DNA of 64,000 nt, taken from Elgaria multicarinata webbii. Its lineage: Eukaryota > Chordata > Lepidosauria > Squamata > Anguidae. The first letter of the stretch is position 1; the number at the start of each line of letters is the position of its first letter. A program made the position numbers and the translations under genes. This document shows positions 12,895 through 23,915 of this stretch, piece after piece. The stretch spans positions 66,080,681 to 66,144,680 of the forward strand of contig NC_086172.1 of NCBI RefSeq assembly GCF_023053635.1, given 5' to 3'. Below the pieces are notes generated by a model. It did no database searches, was not told the origin of the DNA, and saw nothing but the letters and a program-made list of their open reading frames with translations.

Positions 12895-13459
12895 TGAATG
12901 TGACCTTTGTTTTCCTAGTGCAAGGTGTTTTCTTTTTACACTTTAAAAAAAATTACTACAGAATACAAACAGCTTCAAGTAGGTGAAAGGGCTGCTTCTC
13001 ACATTGCCAATGAAATCCTATCCATATTTACTTAGAACTAGGTTCATTGGTGATACTCCCCAAGTAAGCATACAAAAGGTTGTAGTGGTTTGTACACACA
13101 CAAATGTAATATGTGCACCTGAAAGCTGAAACTGAATGTTAACTGCTGTTCCTACGCATAGTGACAAATGTGCATTTGCCACCATATTATCATACATGAA
13201 GTAGCCATTGCAGTTGGAAGCTCTGGCAGGGGCTGAGATGCTTCTTTCCATGAGCTGGCAATCGTATGTTTCTGGCTGTCTGGCTGTATATTTCAGGACT
13301 CAGTTCTGAATGCAAAACAGATTCTGCAAGAGAGCTCTAGTTCAGATCAAGTCTTGGGACTGCTGCTTCATACGGGCATTTGAAGTTGTCCTGTGTCACT
13401 TAGAATAGACACTTCATACTGCTAAGTCCAGCATTAAAAATAGTTCTTAGATATCAAGT

Positions 13460-13524
13460 TGTTTTTGTTCCCCGCCTCGATCCAGAGGGAAAGGCGGGTA
13501 AGAAATAAATAGATGATGATGATG
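13460..13524 (+). mobile_element. L2-type LINE tail, CCCGCCT subfamily
   Basis: Hairpin CCCGCCT (13471-13477) with AGGCGGG (13492-13498), then AATAAATAGATGATGATG. The same tail is at 41030-41197. Confidence 0.75.
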
Positions 13525-14360
13525 TCAAGTGGGCCAATTTGTTGTGCAGGAGCAAACAGATGCATGCAAGGTTCTTAACCATATATGGGTATGACACATG
13601 CTTCTCATCTTCCACCATGGAGTTAAGGTTTGTTTGTTTTACATGCATATGGTGCTAGAAGCAGAGCTTGAGCTCTAAGGTTTACCATGTTCCATTTGAA
13701 AGTATGTCTTGCTTCTAGCTGAGAAGAAATTGATTTTGATCTTCTATTTGCTGGGTTGTTAGCTCTGTTTTCTATGATTTTTCTATAAAGAACCTTGAAA
13801 TGTAGGCTCAGAGAGACTGACAGAAGAGCTACTCACTAAACAGTGCACATCAGACAGTCATGTAATTGATTTGTTGCAGAATTGCAAATTGATTGTGGGT
13901 TGTTTGTTTGCCCTGGACTTTGCAGCATTGAGGAAGCAGCATCGTTCCCCATTTGGCGCTTTCATTTCAGAGAGAATTCTACTGTGTGTGTTTTGCTTTT
14001 GATGCAGACTAGGCAGCAGAGTTTAGCAATGCAAGCTGTCATAAATCTGTAGTTTCACTGCAAACTCGTGGTGTTGTGGGTTCAATATTTCGTAATGGCG
14101 CTTTGCAGCGGTTTGATATTGCATTTCCTGCTTGTGATATAAATAAGTTGTACTGTTTTAGAACAGAGCTGTTTTGTAAGGTCCATTGCATTAGATCAAT
14201 GGGTTTCAAAATGTGAGGTATGGACGGTTGCCAAGGGAGGCATGGAAGTCTGTGCCTCTCGGGAGAAATGACAGAGTTGTCAGCCCTCCCCCTCTTCTGT
14301 CCAGCGATACTGGAAGAATAATGCCATAGCCCTTGTGCTGATCTTTTTTCCCTTAGAGTT

Positions 14361-14530
14361 GGGGTATCAGTGTGTGCACCAGTTGCTAGGGAACATGGGC
14401 GGGAGGGTGCTGTTGCATCATGTCCTGCCTTGTTGGTCCTTGGCTGATGGCTGGCTGGCCACTGTGTGAACAGAGTGCTGGACTAGATGGACCCTCGGTC
14501 TGATCCAGCAGGGCTCTTCTTATGTTCTTA
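14361..14530 (+). mobile_element. CR1-type LINE 3' fragment
   Basis: CACCAGTTGCTAGGGAACAT, GGCCACTGTGTGAACAGAGT, CTGGACTAGATGGACCCT and the terminal TTCTTATGTTCTTA. A well-kept copy of the family interrupted at 6943-7114. Confidence 0.8.
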
Positions 14531-15562
14531 GTGGAGCAAAACAACTGTTTGTTCCACGAACAATTTGACTTCTGCTAAGACAAGCACAGGCTGGGCCAGT
14601 GGACCATGCTCCGCTCCTTCCCCTGGACCTGAAGGAAACCCAACTATCTTTTATTTTTGTTTGTTACCTGCAAAGATAGCTTTCCAGCTTTGAGGATTTT
14701 TTCCCTTGCAACCTGTTCTGAAACCTTCTGTTTTAGGCTGATGTAATCCTTCTTGCAGCTTTTGTGCTACGCTTCCCTGTAACCTTCAGTTGCACCCCCT
14801 TTGTCAGGTTAAGGGGAAAAGGATGAGAATCGGTGTGTGCGGAAGTACCTCTATATCTCTGTATTTACATTTCCTTGGCAAATGTATTTTTGGGACTACA
14901 CATTTGCTGTGTAAATTCACCCTTAGATTTTGTATTTGGAGGACGAAGTTCACTATTAAACCTAAACAGAAGTTGCTTTGTGTCTCAACATTTCAGTAAG
15001 GCAGCAGTGTATTAACTTTTAAACTGTGCTTTTGTCCTGTAGTTGCTGAACATAAATGACTTTCTTCAGATAGTAGATCATTAGCTAAGACATGCCCTTG
15101 AGCAGTAGCACGTAGTGATAGTCTCCACGCAGTTTCGTTTGTATTGTGATCCTCAAACAGGATGGTGTTTCTTGCCTTGAATATTAAAACTTGGAACCAA
15201 CATTTCCGTGGATGACTTCCATAACAAATAAATTTTCTTTCCACATGAAGTGCTCTTGCTTAATTTGCTGAAGTGCATTACAATAAATTAACACATAGCA
15301 TTGGTAAAAATAATGTGTTTGTTAATACCTCTGAATATCAGTTGCTAGAGCAAGCCAAAAGATAATGTGGTCTATTTCCTTTGCACTGATTGTTGAGAGA
15401 GAGCAACTGTTATGATTTGCACTCTCTTGGTGATTGGGCACTGAGCAATGCACAGATGGTTAATTTTTTTTAATCAAAAGTCCCTGATGTTTCTTGATAG
15501 CTGGAAATCTCCCCCCACCTGTTGATTTTTTTTTGGGGGGGGGAAAGGGACACTCTTTGGCA

Positions 15563-15662
15563 TAGCCTTCCCTAACTAGATGTTTTACACTATAACTCCC
15601 ATCACCTCTGACTATTGGCCATACTATCCTAGGCTGATGGGAGTTGTAGTCGAAGGACAACG
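15563..15662. mobile_element. hAT-type palindromic MITE, family A
   Basis: TAGCCTTCCCTAACTAGATG, then ACTATAACTCCCATCACC and the inverse arm GATGGGAGTTGTAGTC. The right end is truncated. Confidence 0.75.
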
Positions 15663-15999
15663 GACTGAGGAAGTCAGCTTTAGTGAGTGGTAGAGAAATA
15701 CGTTTGGCTGTACTGCAATGCAGGCAGGAATGCACATGGTGAAGAGCAACAGAGACAAAGAAACGATATATTTTTGTAATATACATTGCCCAATGGACAA
15801 GAATAATTGTAATATAAAGTAACAAAATGTTCACATGTAATTAGTCAATTTTATTCCTACTAAATAACAAATTTAGTAGTCTACCAAATTCACAACTTTA
15901 GCAGTCCACAAAATTCACTGAAGTTGAAACGCCGTTGTGAAGGTTCAGCTGACAAGTCACTAAAACTTCCTGCAAAATCTTCATCAGGAGCAAAATTAT

Positions 16000-16074
16000 A
16001 AATTATTATTATTATTATTATTATTATTTATTTATATAGCACCATCAATGTACATGGTGCTGTACAGAGTAAAT
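16000..16074 (-). mobile_element. L2-like tail with AGCACCAT hairpin
   Basis: (ATT)n run, then TTTATATAGCACCATCAATG; the hairpin AGCACCAT...ATGGTGCT lies at 16038-16061. It has the same tail plan as the L2 copies but a different stem sequence. Confidence 0.65.
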
Positions 16075-17329
16075 GAACCTCAGCAATCTATGAGAGTCCT
16101 CCACTGATTCGTATGCTACTAATGAATGCAATAACAAATTCAAAAACAGTTTCCGAGGCCAGATAGCAGTATGAGGGGGGGGGGGGCTGTTTTCTCTAAG
16201 AAGGTTAACCTTTGAGCCAGAGCTTGTGGATTTCAGCCCCAGCAGTTTCCTTAACCACAGAAACTTTAAAATACAGCTTTCAGATTATGTTTTATGCTAC
16301 TTGCATAGTTCGATATAGGCCATTCTCATTCTCATTCCAGTATTATTATGTAGTAAAGTAAAAAAAGAGAGTCAGTGCTGATCCATCTTGCTCTCCCTTC
16401 TAGATACTCCACTTTTTTCCGCAACAATTATTTTATAAGAGGAAGATTTGAATACTCTTAACATCTGCGTTTATGACATGTATGTCTAAGTTTGAGTCCC
16501 ACTGCCATTCTTCTTTACAGTGTGATCTTCACATTTTCCTCATCTGTTCTTTTGACCTGAGTTTGCTTCTGAAGCACCCGCCCTTTGATGGTGCTGCCAC
16601 CAAGCAGAACATGTTATTATGTGTTATGCCTGCCAGCCAAAGGACCTGTTACACAGAAAGGAGCATTGTGTTGGGATGGAGGAAGCTGAGATGGGATAAT
16701 TGTCTTCATTGTAAGGTTCAGGCATACTGTTATAAATTGTGACAAGGTAGCTCCATGATGATTTGTTGGGAGAAAGTAATAGCACTGGATTCTGTGATAT
16801 CCATTACTTGGGGAAATGTTGGCGGGTTTCTCCACTTCTAGGTGACTTTCTGTGTGTTGGACTTAAGATGAATACTGTTCCTAGTTCCGTTATGCTTTTT
16901 CAATTATTCACATACCCTGTGTATGCAGTTCTAAATGACAGCATCTTGATGTAGGCTTCTAAGCGAAAAATAGGTCATATTTAATAAAAGGCTTCTGTTA
17001 AGCAATGCATCTGCGGCAGGTTCTGTATTTTGCACACCAAATAGGCAAAGCTCCAGCAACACTGACTTGCTTGATTAAGATAGTGCTTGTAGAGTATCTG
17101 GGTGCCTTTACCAGCGTGGGGTCTGGCTATTTATTGGTCTTTATAGTGACTTCAAAGCATTTTCTTCCTGGTGTTTAGGTGTAGAGTAATGCTCTTCTCT
17201 AAGTGGCCACAGAACAGAATTGCTTGGATAGGAGATCTTCCATTTTACCATTTAATATACTTTAAGTAGAGCTGGAGATATTATTTCAGAGTTGCAAGGG
17301 CCAACTTGTCTGGGCCAATTGTGGGATCT

Positions 17330-17510
17330 AATGGCATCTCCTTTAGTGGAGGCTCTGCTTGGGTTGCTAGCCCTCTGCGAAGTAACACGGACCAGGGATA
17401 AGGCCTTTTCAGCAACGGTTACAGTCCTTTGGAATATCCTCCCTATGCAGGTTCACAGATTCTAGCCTTGTAAAATGTATAGAAAACAGAATTCCCTTTA
17501 GACAAGTCCT
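17330..17510 (+). mobile_element. Decayed LINE coding fragment (L2-like)
   Basis: GGATAAGGCCTTTTCAGCAA and GTCCTTTGGAATATCCTCCC resemble the conserved RAFSAVA...LWN part near the end of L2 reverse transcriptase. Faint. Confidence 0.45.
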
Positions 17511-17888
17511 TGATCTTGTGTAGAGCTATAACTTTTAACTGCTTGTTCTATAAATTGATTTTGGAATTTGGTTTTATGTCTCCTCTGAATGTTTAAAACT
17601 GTCCTGATATTATTATGAAGGGTGAGGTACGATTCGGTTTGATCTGTGGGGCAGAATTGCATTGTGTGTGCCTTAAATCCTTTCAGATTTCTCACCATTT
17701 TTCATGGCAGTTCCATTGCATCACCTGGTAGCATCAACCCAGTTGTGTTGCAACACCTCATTGTATGGAGCACTGTCATTCTTTTATTAATTCTTGAGGT
17801 GTTCTTTCATAGTGGTAACGAGTGGCTTGATGTCAAAATCCTTTGACTTATGTGAACTGCAATGCTCATATGCAAGTTGGGTAGTGAG

Positions 17889-17953
17889 GATGATGATGAT
17901 GATGATTTACATTTATATACCGCCCCATAGCCGAAGCTCTCTTGGTGGTTTAG
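17889..17953 (-). mobile_element. L2-type LINE tail fragment
   Basis: (GAT)n then TTATATACCGCCCCATAGCC and GAAGCTCTCTTGGTGG: the reversed tail hairpin of the GCCCAATAGCC subfamily. Confidence 0.75.
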
Positions 17954-18188
17954 CCATATCTGAGAGCACAGCTAAAATGGAATTGGCATATAAACTCCCT
18001 TCAGTTGTTTTCCTTATGGAGTAGGCATCAAGTCCCGTATGTATTGTACATGTGTGGTTCCAATTGTTACTCTCTCTCTCTTTTTTTTTTCCTTTTCTTT
18101 TTTTACAAAAACCAATTTTATTTGAACACATTTAGCATCCAAGGAATTACAAATTAGGGTCTGCCCAACACATACAAACAGTTTGGCT

Positions 18189-18522
18189 GCAATCCTATGC
18201 ACACTTACCTGGGAGTGAGTCCCAGTGGAATTAGTAGGACGTGTGTTTTTCATTATTATTACATTTATTGTTACATTTATATCCCACCATTTTTCCTCTT
18301 GTAAGGAACCCTAGATGGCTGACGAAGTCTGCCTCCTTTCCATTTTATCCTCACAACAACAACCCTGTGAGGTAGGTGAGGCTGAGAGTCAGTGACTGGC
18401 CCAAAGTCACCCAGTGAGCTTTATGGCCAAGGGGGGATTAGAGCCTGGGCCCCCGAAGTCCCAATCCAGCACTCTAACCACTGCACCACACTGGCTTTCT
18501 GAGTAAGTTTGCATAGGATTGC
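18189..18522. mobile_element. Palindromic MITE, family C, split by a SINE
   Basis: The left arm starts GCAATCCTATGCACACTTAC (18189) and the right arm ends TTTGCATAGGATTGC (18522). A MIR-like SINE separates the two arms. An uninterrupted copy is at 20300-20381. Confidence 0.75.
18250..18498 (-). mobile_element. MIR-like SINE
   Basis: Read on the - strand: tRNA-like head (GTGCAGTGGTTAGAGTGCTG), core with GTGACTTTGGGCCAGTCACT, then CTACCTCACAGGGTTGTTG and GTGAGGATAAAATGG, with an L2-like (ATT)n tail. The order matches the mammalian MIR consensus as remembered. Confidence 0.8.
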
Positions 18523-19547
18523 ACTTCACGTCAGAGTTCTGTATGCACCATCAGTGGTGGTGAGCTGGCTTCTTAAACCACCCAAAGTGTTGAGCACACC
18601 TTTCAAAATCAGCTGTGCTAAGTAGCAACAAACTGGGTGGATATATTAAAGATCTATTTTCTTCTCTTAATATGGGTATTGAGACTGCATGTGGACACAA
18701 TGGCCACTTTTTGGGTGATCAGCTTAATAAATCAAGATATGAGCATGCACTTTTCAAGCATACGTAGCTTTCTGATATGAATAATCAAATCAGGAAGCCA
18801 CTAAATAACCGTGGTTTCCTGTTTTGACTGAACTGAGAAACTACGGTTAGTAGTTTCAGAACAAGTTAAGCTATGAAACCATAGTTTGAGGTTGGTTTAA
18901 TATCTTGGCTTGTTACAAAACTGATAACTATTGTTTCTTGGTTAAGATGAAACAGGAAAGAATGGTTAATGAGAGGGTTCCTAGTTTGATTGCTCACATC
19001 ATGAAGGGGAAGCATATGCAAGCGAAAGGCTTGTTTAAGCAGGCAAAAGGCTTGTTCATATTGCGACTTATGAAGTCAAGATATAAAGTGGGCCATTGAT
19101 TTGGAGTTTTCTTTCAGACTGTTGAGCCAAATATCAACTTTCAGTGAGGGTCTTAATATATAATGCCTACTTATTGGTTGCAAGTACACTTGTGTGTTTG
19201 GAAATGAAAATCTTTTCCTTAATTATTCGTGTCCAGTGATTGATTTTCTTAACTCCATTCTGCTTAAATCTATTATTTAAATCTTAGTTAAGAGCAGTTT
19301 TCATAGTGAAAACTTGTCCAAGAGCCCAAAAGTAAACCTTAGGGGAAATTGGAAATCTTAATTGTATTGAGTAATTTAATCTTCATATTGAAGCTTTATA
19401 AATGACTCAAGAGCTGCCCAGTGATTTTCTTGCCGCTTCAAAGTGGTTTCTGCGTCAGTAATGTTGGAAATGGCTCCCCTTAATCTGCAGTCTAGTAGAT
19501 GTATTTAAAGCGTCTCTATTCTGAATCAGCGCTGCAAAGACAAACGG

Positions 19548-19567
19548 GGAGAGAGAGAGAGAGAGAG
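19548..19567. repeat. (GA)n simple repeat
   Basis: A short GA run about 190 bp before exon 2 of OSBPL11. Confidence 0.85.
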
Positions 19568-19754
19568 CCCTTGCAGCGATCTGTGTTTAAGAGTCATTTG
19601 ACATTTGTGCTGAGTGTAAAGTCAGCTTCTAAAAATAAAATTACTGAAGTACGATTTAGGCTGCAAATATGAAATTGCAGAGCATCTATGTGAAATGCTT
19701 TCACTGCCATTATTTGCCTTTCACTGATGGGCTTTGTTCTTACCTTTGTCACAG

Positions 19755-19823
19755 TGATCACATGGAAAATATTTCTGGCTATTTAATGAAATATACAAAC
19801 CTTGTCACAGGCTGGCAGTACCG
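19755..19823 (+). CDS. OSBPL11: OSBPL11 exon 2 (start of PH domain)
   Basis: 69 bp encoding [16 protein letters not shown] and on to GWQY, the first beta strands of the PH domain. The acceptor is ttgtcacag and the donor gtaagt. The first base completes a codon begun in exon 1, and the last two bases begin the Arg codon finished in exon 3. This exon is too short to stand out as an open reading frame; it was found by looking for the residues that must precede YFVLNNEAG. Confidence 0.95.
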
Positions 19824-20510
19824 GTAAGTCTGATTTCTTAACATTTCACTATTTCCTGATTAAACTTGATGAAATGAAGTTGTTTTAATCATCAAGTAGA
19901 TAGTTGTCTTAGAATGCTAGAAATACAAGGGAGATGAATTGTTTATGTTCAATTTTAGAAATAGATAAGCAAACTACAGGTCAGGGCAGAAGTGTTGTAG
20001 ATAATCTCTTACAGGCCTTGATTTCATGTGATGTAAATGTTTAACTTAACAAGCAGGTTTTTATGTATTTTACCTTTCAAGGGATAGAGCAGAGGAAAAC
20101 ACAGCTATGAAACACACTTGGAAAAACACATCACAGACAGTTAGTATTGGAAGCAAAGTGCAGATATGAGGCATGTTTTGATTTCAATCTTAATATTGCA
20201 TATTTCATACATTATTGTGTTTACACAAGAGGATAAACTGTGTCTCTGTAAAAGATTGCAGCTCATATTCTGAGGCATGTCTTGGAGTGTATTTATAGTG
20301 CAATCCTATACTTGTCTACTCAGAAGTAAGTAGCAATGTTGTCAGTGGAGCTTACTCCTAGTTAAGTATGTATAGGATTGCAGCCTTAGTGTATCACTAC
20401 AGCAGCTACCTTTGGTGAATGAATATTTTGGAGAATTTGAAAACAAAGCTTGAAATGTTTATTTTTCACAAGGGCCTTGGAAAAAGCCCAGTTTAGCTGC
20501 TGCTTACACA

Positions 20511-20579
<69 letters not shown>

Positions 20580-23500
20580 TTTCTCCCTACCTCAAAAGCT
20601 CAGTGATATACAGGTTTGACAAGAGACTCAGGGATGCCTTCTATCTAGTTTAATAGGCTCTTTGAAGTATACACTTAAACAGAAACGCCTCTTGTTTTCT
20701 TTGAAGTTAGCCATTTCACCTGCCCTTTCTCTCTCAATGCTTTAAGAATATTGGATTGTGTTTGCTGAGCCTTAGAGAACAGCATACCACACATATTTAT
20801 AAATATTTTCCAACTATCGCATCTTCATTGTTGACTGCATCTTTATTGTCCAGTAAAGAATTGGTTCTAAATAGAGTGATAACTGCTCTGCTTTTAGTGG
20901 CACTACTGCTGATAGTGCAGTTGCAAAATTACTGTGTTTTTTTTTTAAAAAAATTAATGGAAACAGTGATATTTCCTTAGCACCGGTAATATTTGATTGT
21001 GTGCATGAGCTACAATAGTACCACAAAAGTTAGTTTACTTTATAAGTGGCGCTTTATTTGCCCAGCCCTGAACATCTAGGACAATTTAACATGTTTTAAA
21101 ATACTTTATTGTGTATTTTCAGGGTAGCCATAATTGATACAGAAACAGTACCTAGAAATAAATACATTTCTTTGGGACCAAACCACACATGATGTGGGAG
21201 ATCCATGTTTGGATTTCCCAACTTTTAAACATTATTATTTTAAAACATTCATGGGACTTTGAATTTGATCAGAAGATCAGTGCTAGGGGGAAGATGTTTA
21301 ACCCTTCTCTGTACCCCATTGTCCTAGTCTAAATTGCCCCTCTCTGTATCTGTTATTAGGTCTGTAGGGGAGAAAATGTAAGGACAGATCTGATCATGGA
21401 TCACCCACATCATGTGGTTCGGTAATTAATGAAGTAAGAAATGAAATCATGCTAAAATGTAAAATACATCTCAACCTTATTGGTTTCTGGAAGCTAGCTC
21501 GAATTAGGGGGATGGGGGAGGAACAGTACTTTTGGAAAGGTGGCTACTTCTGCATATTAAAGTTTCTTGTTGTTTGGTCACTTAAAAGCTTGACTTCTTC
21601 AGTCAGAAAGAGAAGCCAAGATAGTATTGCTGGCTTCTGAGTTCTTGTGAGCTACGTAGGATTGTCAAGTTTTTGTTTACTATAATTCTGGCACCTTATT
21701 GGTGAGTGCCTCTGTACAGAGTTCTATTCTAAGAGAAGAAAGGGCTCTCAACAAAGGACAAAGTGCTCCTGAGCATATGCACAATTTCTTTGTGACAGGA
21801 AAGCTTCCTTGCCTGTCCAGAGATTGTTCAGTTTGGGTTTCCTGTGCATTAGCTTGCCCCCTTGGGTGGCAGTGCACCCAGTGCCTGAGGGAGAGAACAG
21901 TCATTGAACTCACAGGAAGAAATCCTGGCTCTGCTGTGAGCTGGCTGACTTATCTGCATGGCAGGCAAGGACTGTTCTTGGCTTCGTGGAATATTTGAAC
22001 AGTCATCTGACAGGAATTGCAATGCTAATTAAAACTCATAAGCTGGAACTGGTTCCATTATTTGCCACAAGCCAGTCCTGTGCATTCCAAACACTTCTGT
22101 AAGTGTGCCCATCTTTTAAGAGTCAAATGTTTAAACTTTTGTCTAAATTTAGTTTTAAGCCAGAACACAGCTCCACAATTTAATTTGACGATGATTGTTG
22201 GAACTTTATGCAAAATATAGTGAGGAAAAATTATTGCATCTTCAGCCTGCTAAACAGAGAGGGTTGAATTCAGACTTTAATGTAAAAATGAAAGAGAGCA
22301 ATCTGGCTGGCAGAAGGGCAGGAGGCAACTTCTGCTGATTTCCTCTCCACTAAACCTGGAGGGACATCCAGCCCTCCAGAGCAGGGTTCCAGAGGGTGCA
22401 AGGGGCTGCAGGGGGAGGAGGGAATGGGCAGAAGTAACCTTGCCACCCATCACTTTACACTGGCAGGAGCGAAGTCTGGATCCAAGCCATATTATTTGGG
22501 TATTTTGGTTAGAAGCTTGCAAAAGCTTGGTGATGTTTGAAATTACATTTTCCTCACAACTACAGGTATTTTGTCTTAAACAATGAAGCTGGCCTCTTGG
22601 AGTATTTTGTGAATGAACAGTCCAGAAATCAGAAGCCAAGAGGTACCTTACAACTGGCTGGAGCTGTGATATCCCCTAGTGATGAAGATTCTCATACTTT
22701 TACGGTGAATGCCGCTAGTGGAGAGCAATATAAGCTGAGAGGTAGGACTTCCTTCATTCCTGGCCGGCAGTATGTTGTTTTCCCACCAGGGGGCAATCTT
22801 GTCTCTTCTTTGCCTCTCTTTGATTACGTAGCTAACTTTGTCTCAACTTTAGCTTGTTTTGTCTGAATTTGGGCAAGATGCATTTTGCAAATTAGAGTGC
22901 TGAAATTATATAGCACTTCCATAAACAAATAGAATGGACATTTTCAACAACTATTGAAAGAGATTATATTAGTCATTCCAGCTTGATAGTTATCAACATA
23001 TACAGTTACTTATGCAATTTGGAGAGAGTGATGCCTTTTCATTGTCCTGGCCTTTGAAGGCACTATGAAATTCAGAAGGTCTTTCCCAAAACACATAGCA
23101 GAAAAATGTCATTACTGAGAAAGGATAAGTCTTGACCTTTTTACTGGGTTGACTAATACAGGGGGTTGGGCAAATGGTACAGTTCATAGAACAGTAAGAA
23201 AGCTTTCTGTGGAAATGCAGACTTTGGTTTGCTCAGAGTATATTCATAGGAAAATTGTAGTCAAGCACTCATTAATTTTTTTAAAAAAGTCTTCCTAAAG
23301 TCTTATTTCTATAGGTTCTCCAAGGAGTAATTTCTTTCAGAAACAGAATTGAGATTGGAAAGTTTATTTTGACTAAAACACTTTCCTGTGAGAATCTTGT
23401 AGTAATCAGATAGTAAGATTACTACACTGCTCCATTACTACTACATTGCTCCACTGAATCAATCTTATAATTTATGGTAGAGCTTAGGATATTCACATTT

Positions 23501-23860
23501 GTTCTGGACCAATCTGAATGGCAAAAAAGGTTGGGAGGGTTGAGGTTTGCCTACCTGTCAAGGTGCAGGAGATTGTGTAGCACAAGAGGCTAAAGGGGAT
23601 AGTTTTAGGTTTTTCTCATTAAGGCTGTTCTGTCCATGTGTGCGCATGTGTGATCATCTATTTTCCTGATCTGCATAGAAATACAGTGTGATTTTATATT
23701 GCTTAAAAATGTCTCATTCTCTGAGACTTAATTATAGCGCTGATATCTACATACATACATACATACATACTACTTGGCCTCATTTTTTCCAGCTTTATTC
23801 ACATGAATTTAATGCCAGAGCATACAGAGATATAGCTTGGCCTTTCCTAAGCAAGTGTGT

Positions 23861-23915
<55 letters not shown>

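Larger units (their letters stand above)
1..19754 (+). other. OSBPL11: Intron 1 of OSBPL11 (3' part)
   Basis: AT-rich DNA with no convincing coding exon on either strand. It ends at the exon 2 acceptor. No CpG-rich segment resembling the OSBPL11 promoter and its Ser/Gly-rich first exon is visible, so exon 1 is upstream of the window. The intron holds L2 tails, CR1-type fragments, a tRNA-headed SINE and several palindromic MITEs, listed separately. The stretches 560-2830, 3000-4320, 4430-6790, 7830-10800 and 14540-15990 show nothing recognisable except one MITE at 15563-15662. Confidence 0.85.

Noticed and set aside
1-19754. OSBPL11 first exon or promoter inside the window
   Set aside because: No CpG-rich stretch and no Ser/Gly-rich N-terminal coding sequence followed by a donor of the right phase was seen.
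20450-20653. Arg-Glu repeat protein
   Set aside because: Translation of a CA/GA microsatellite, not a gene.
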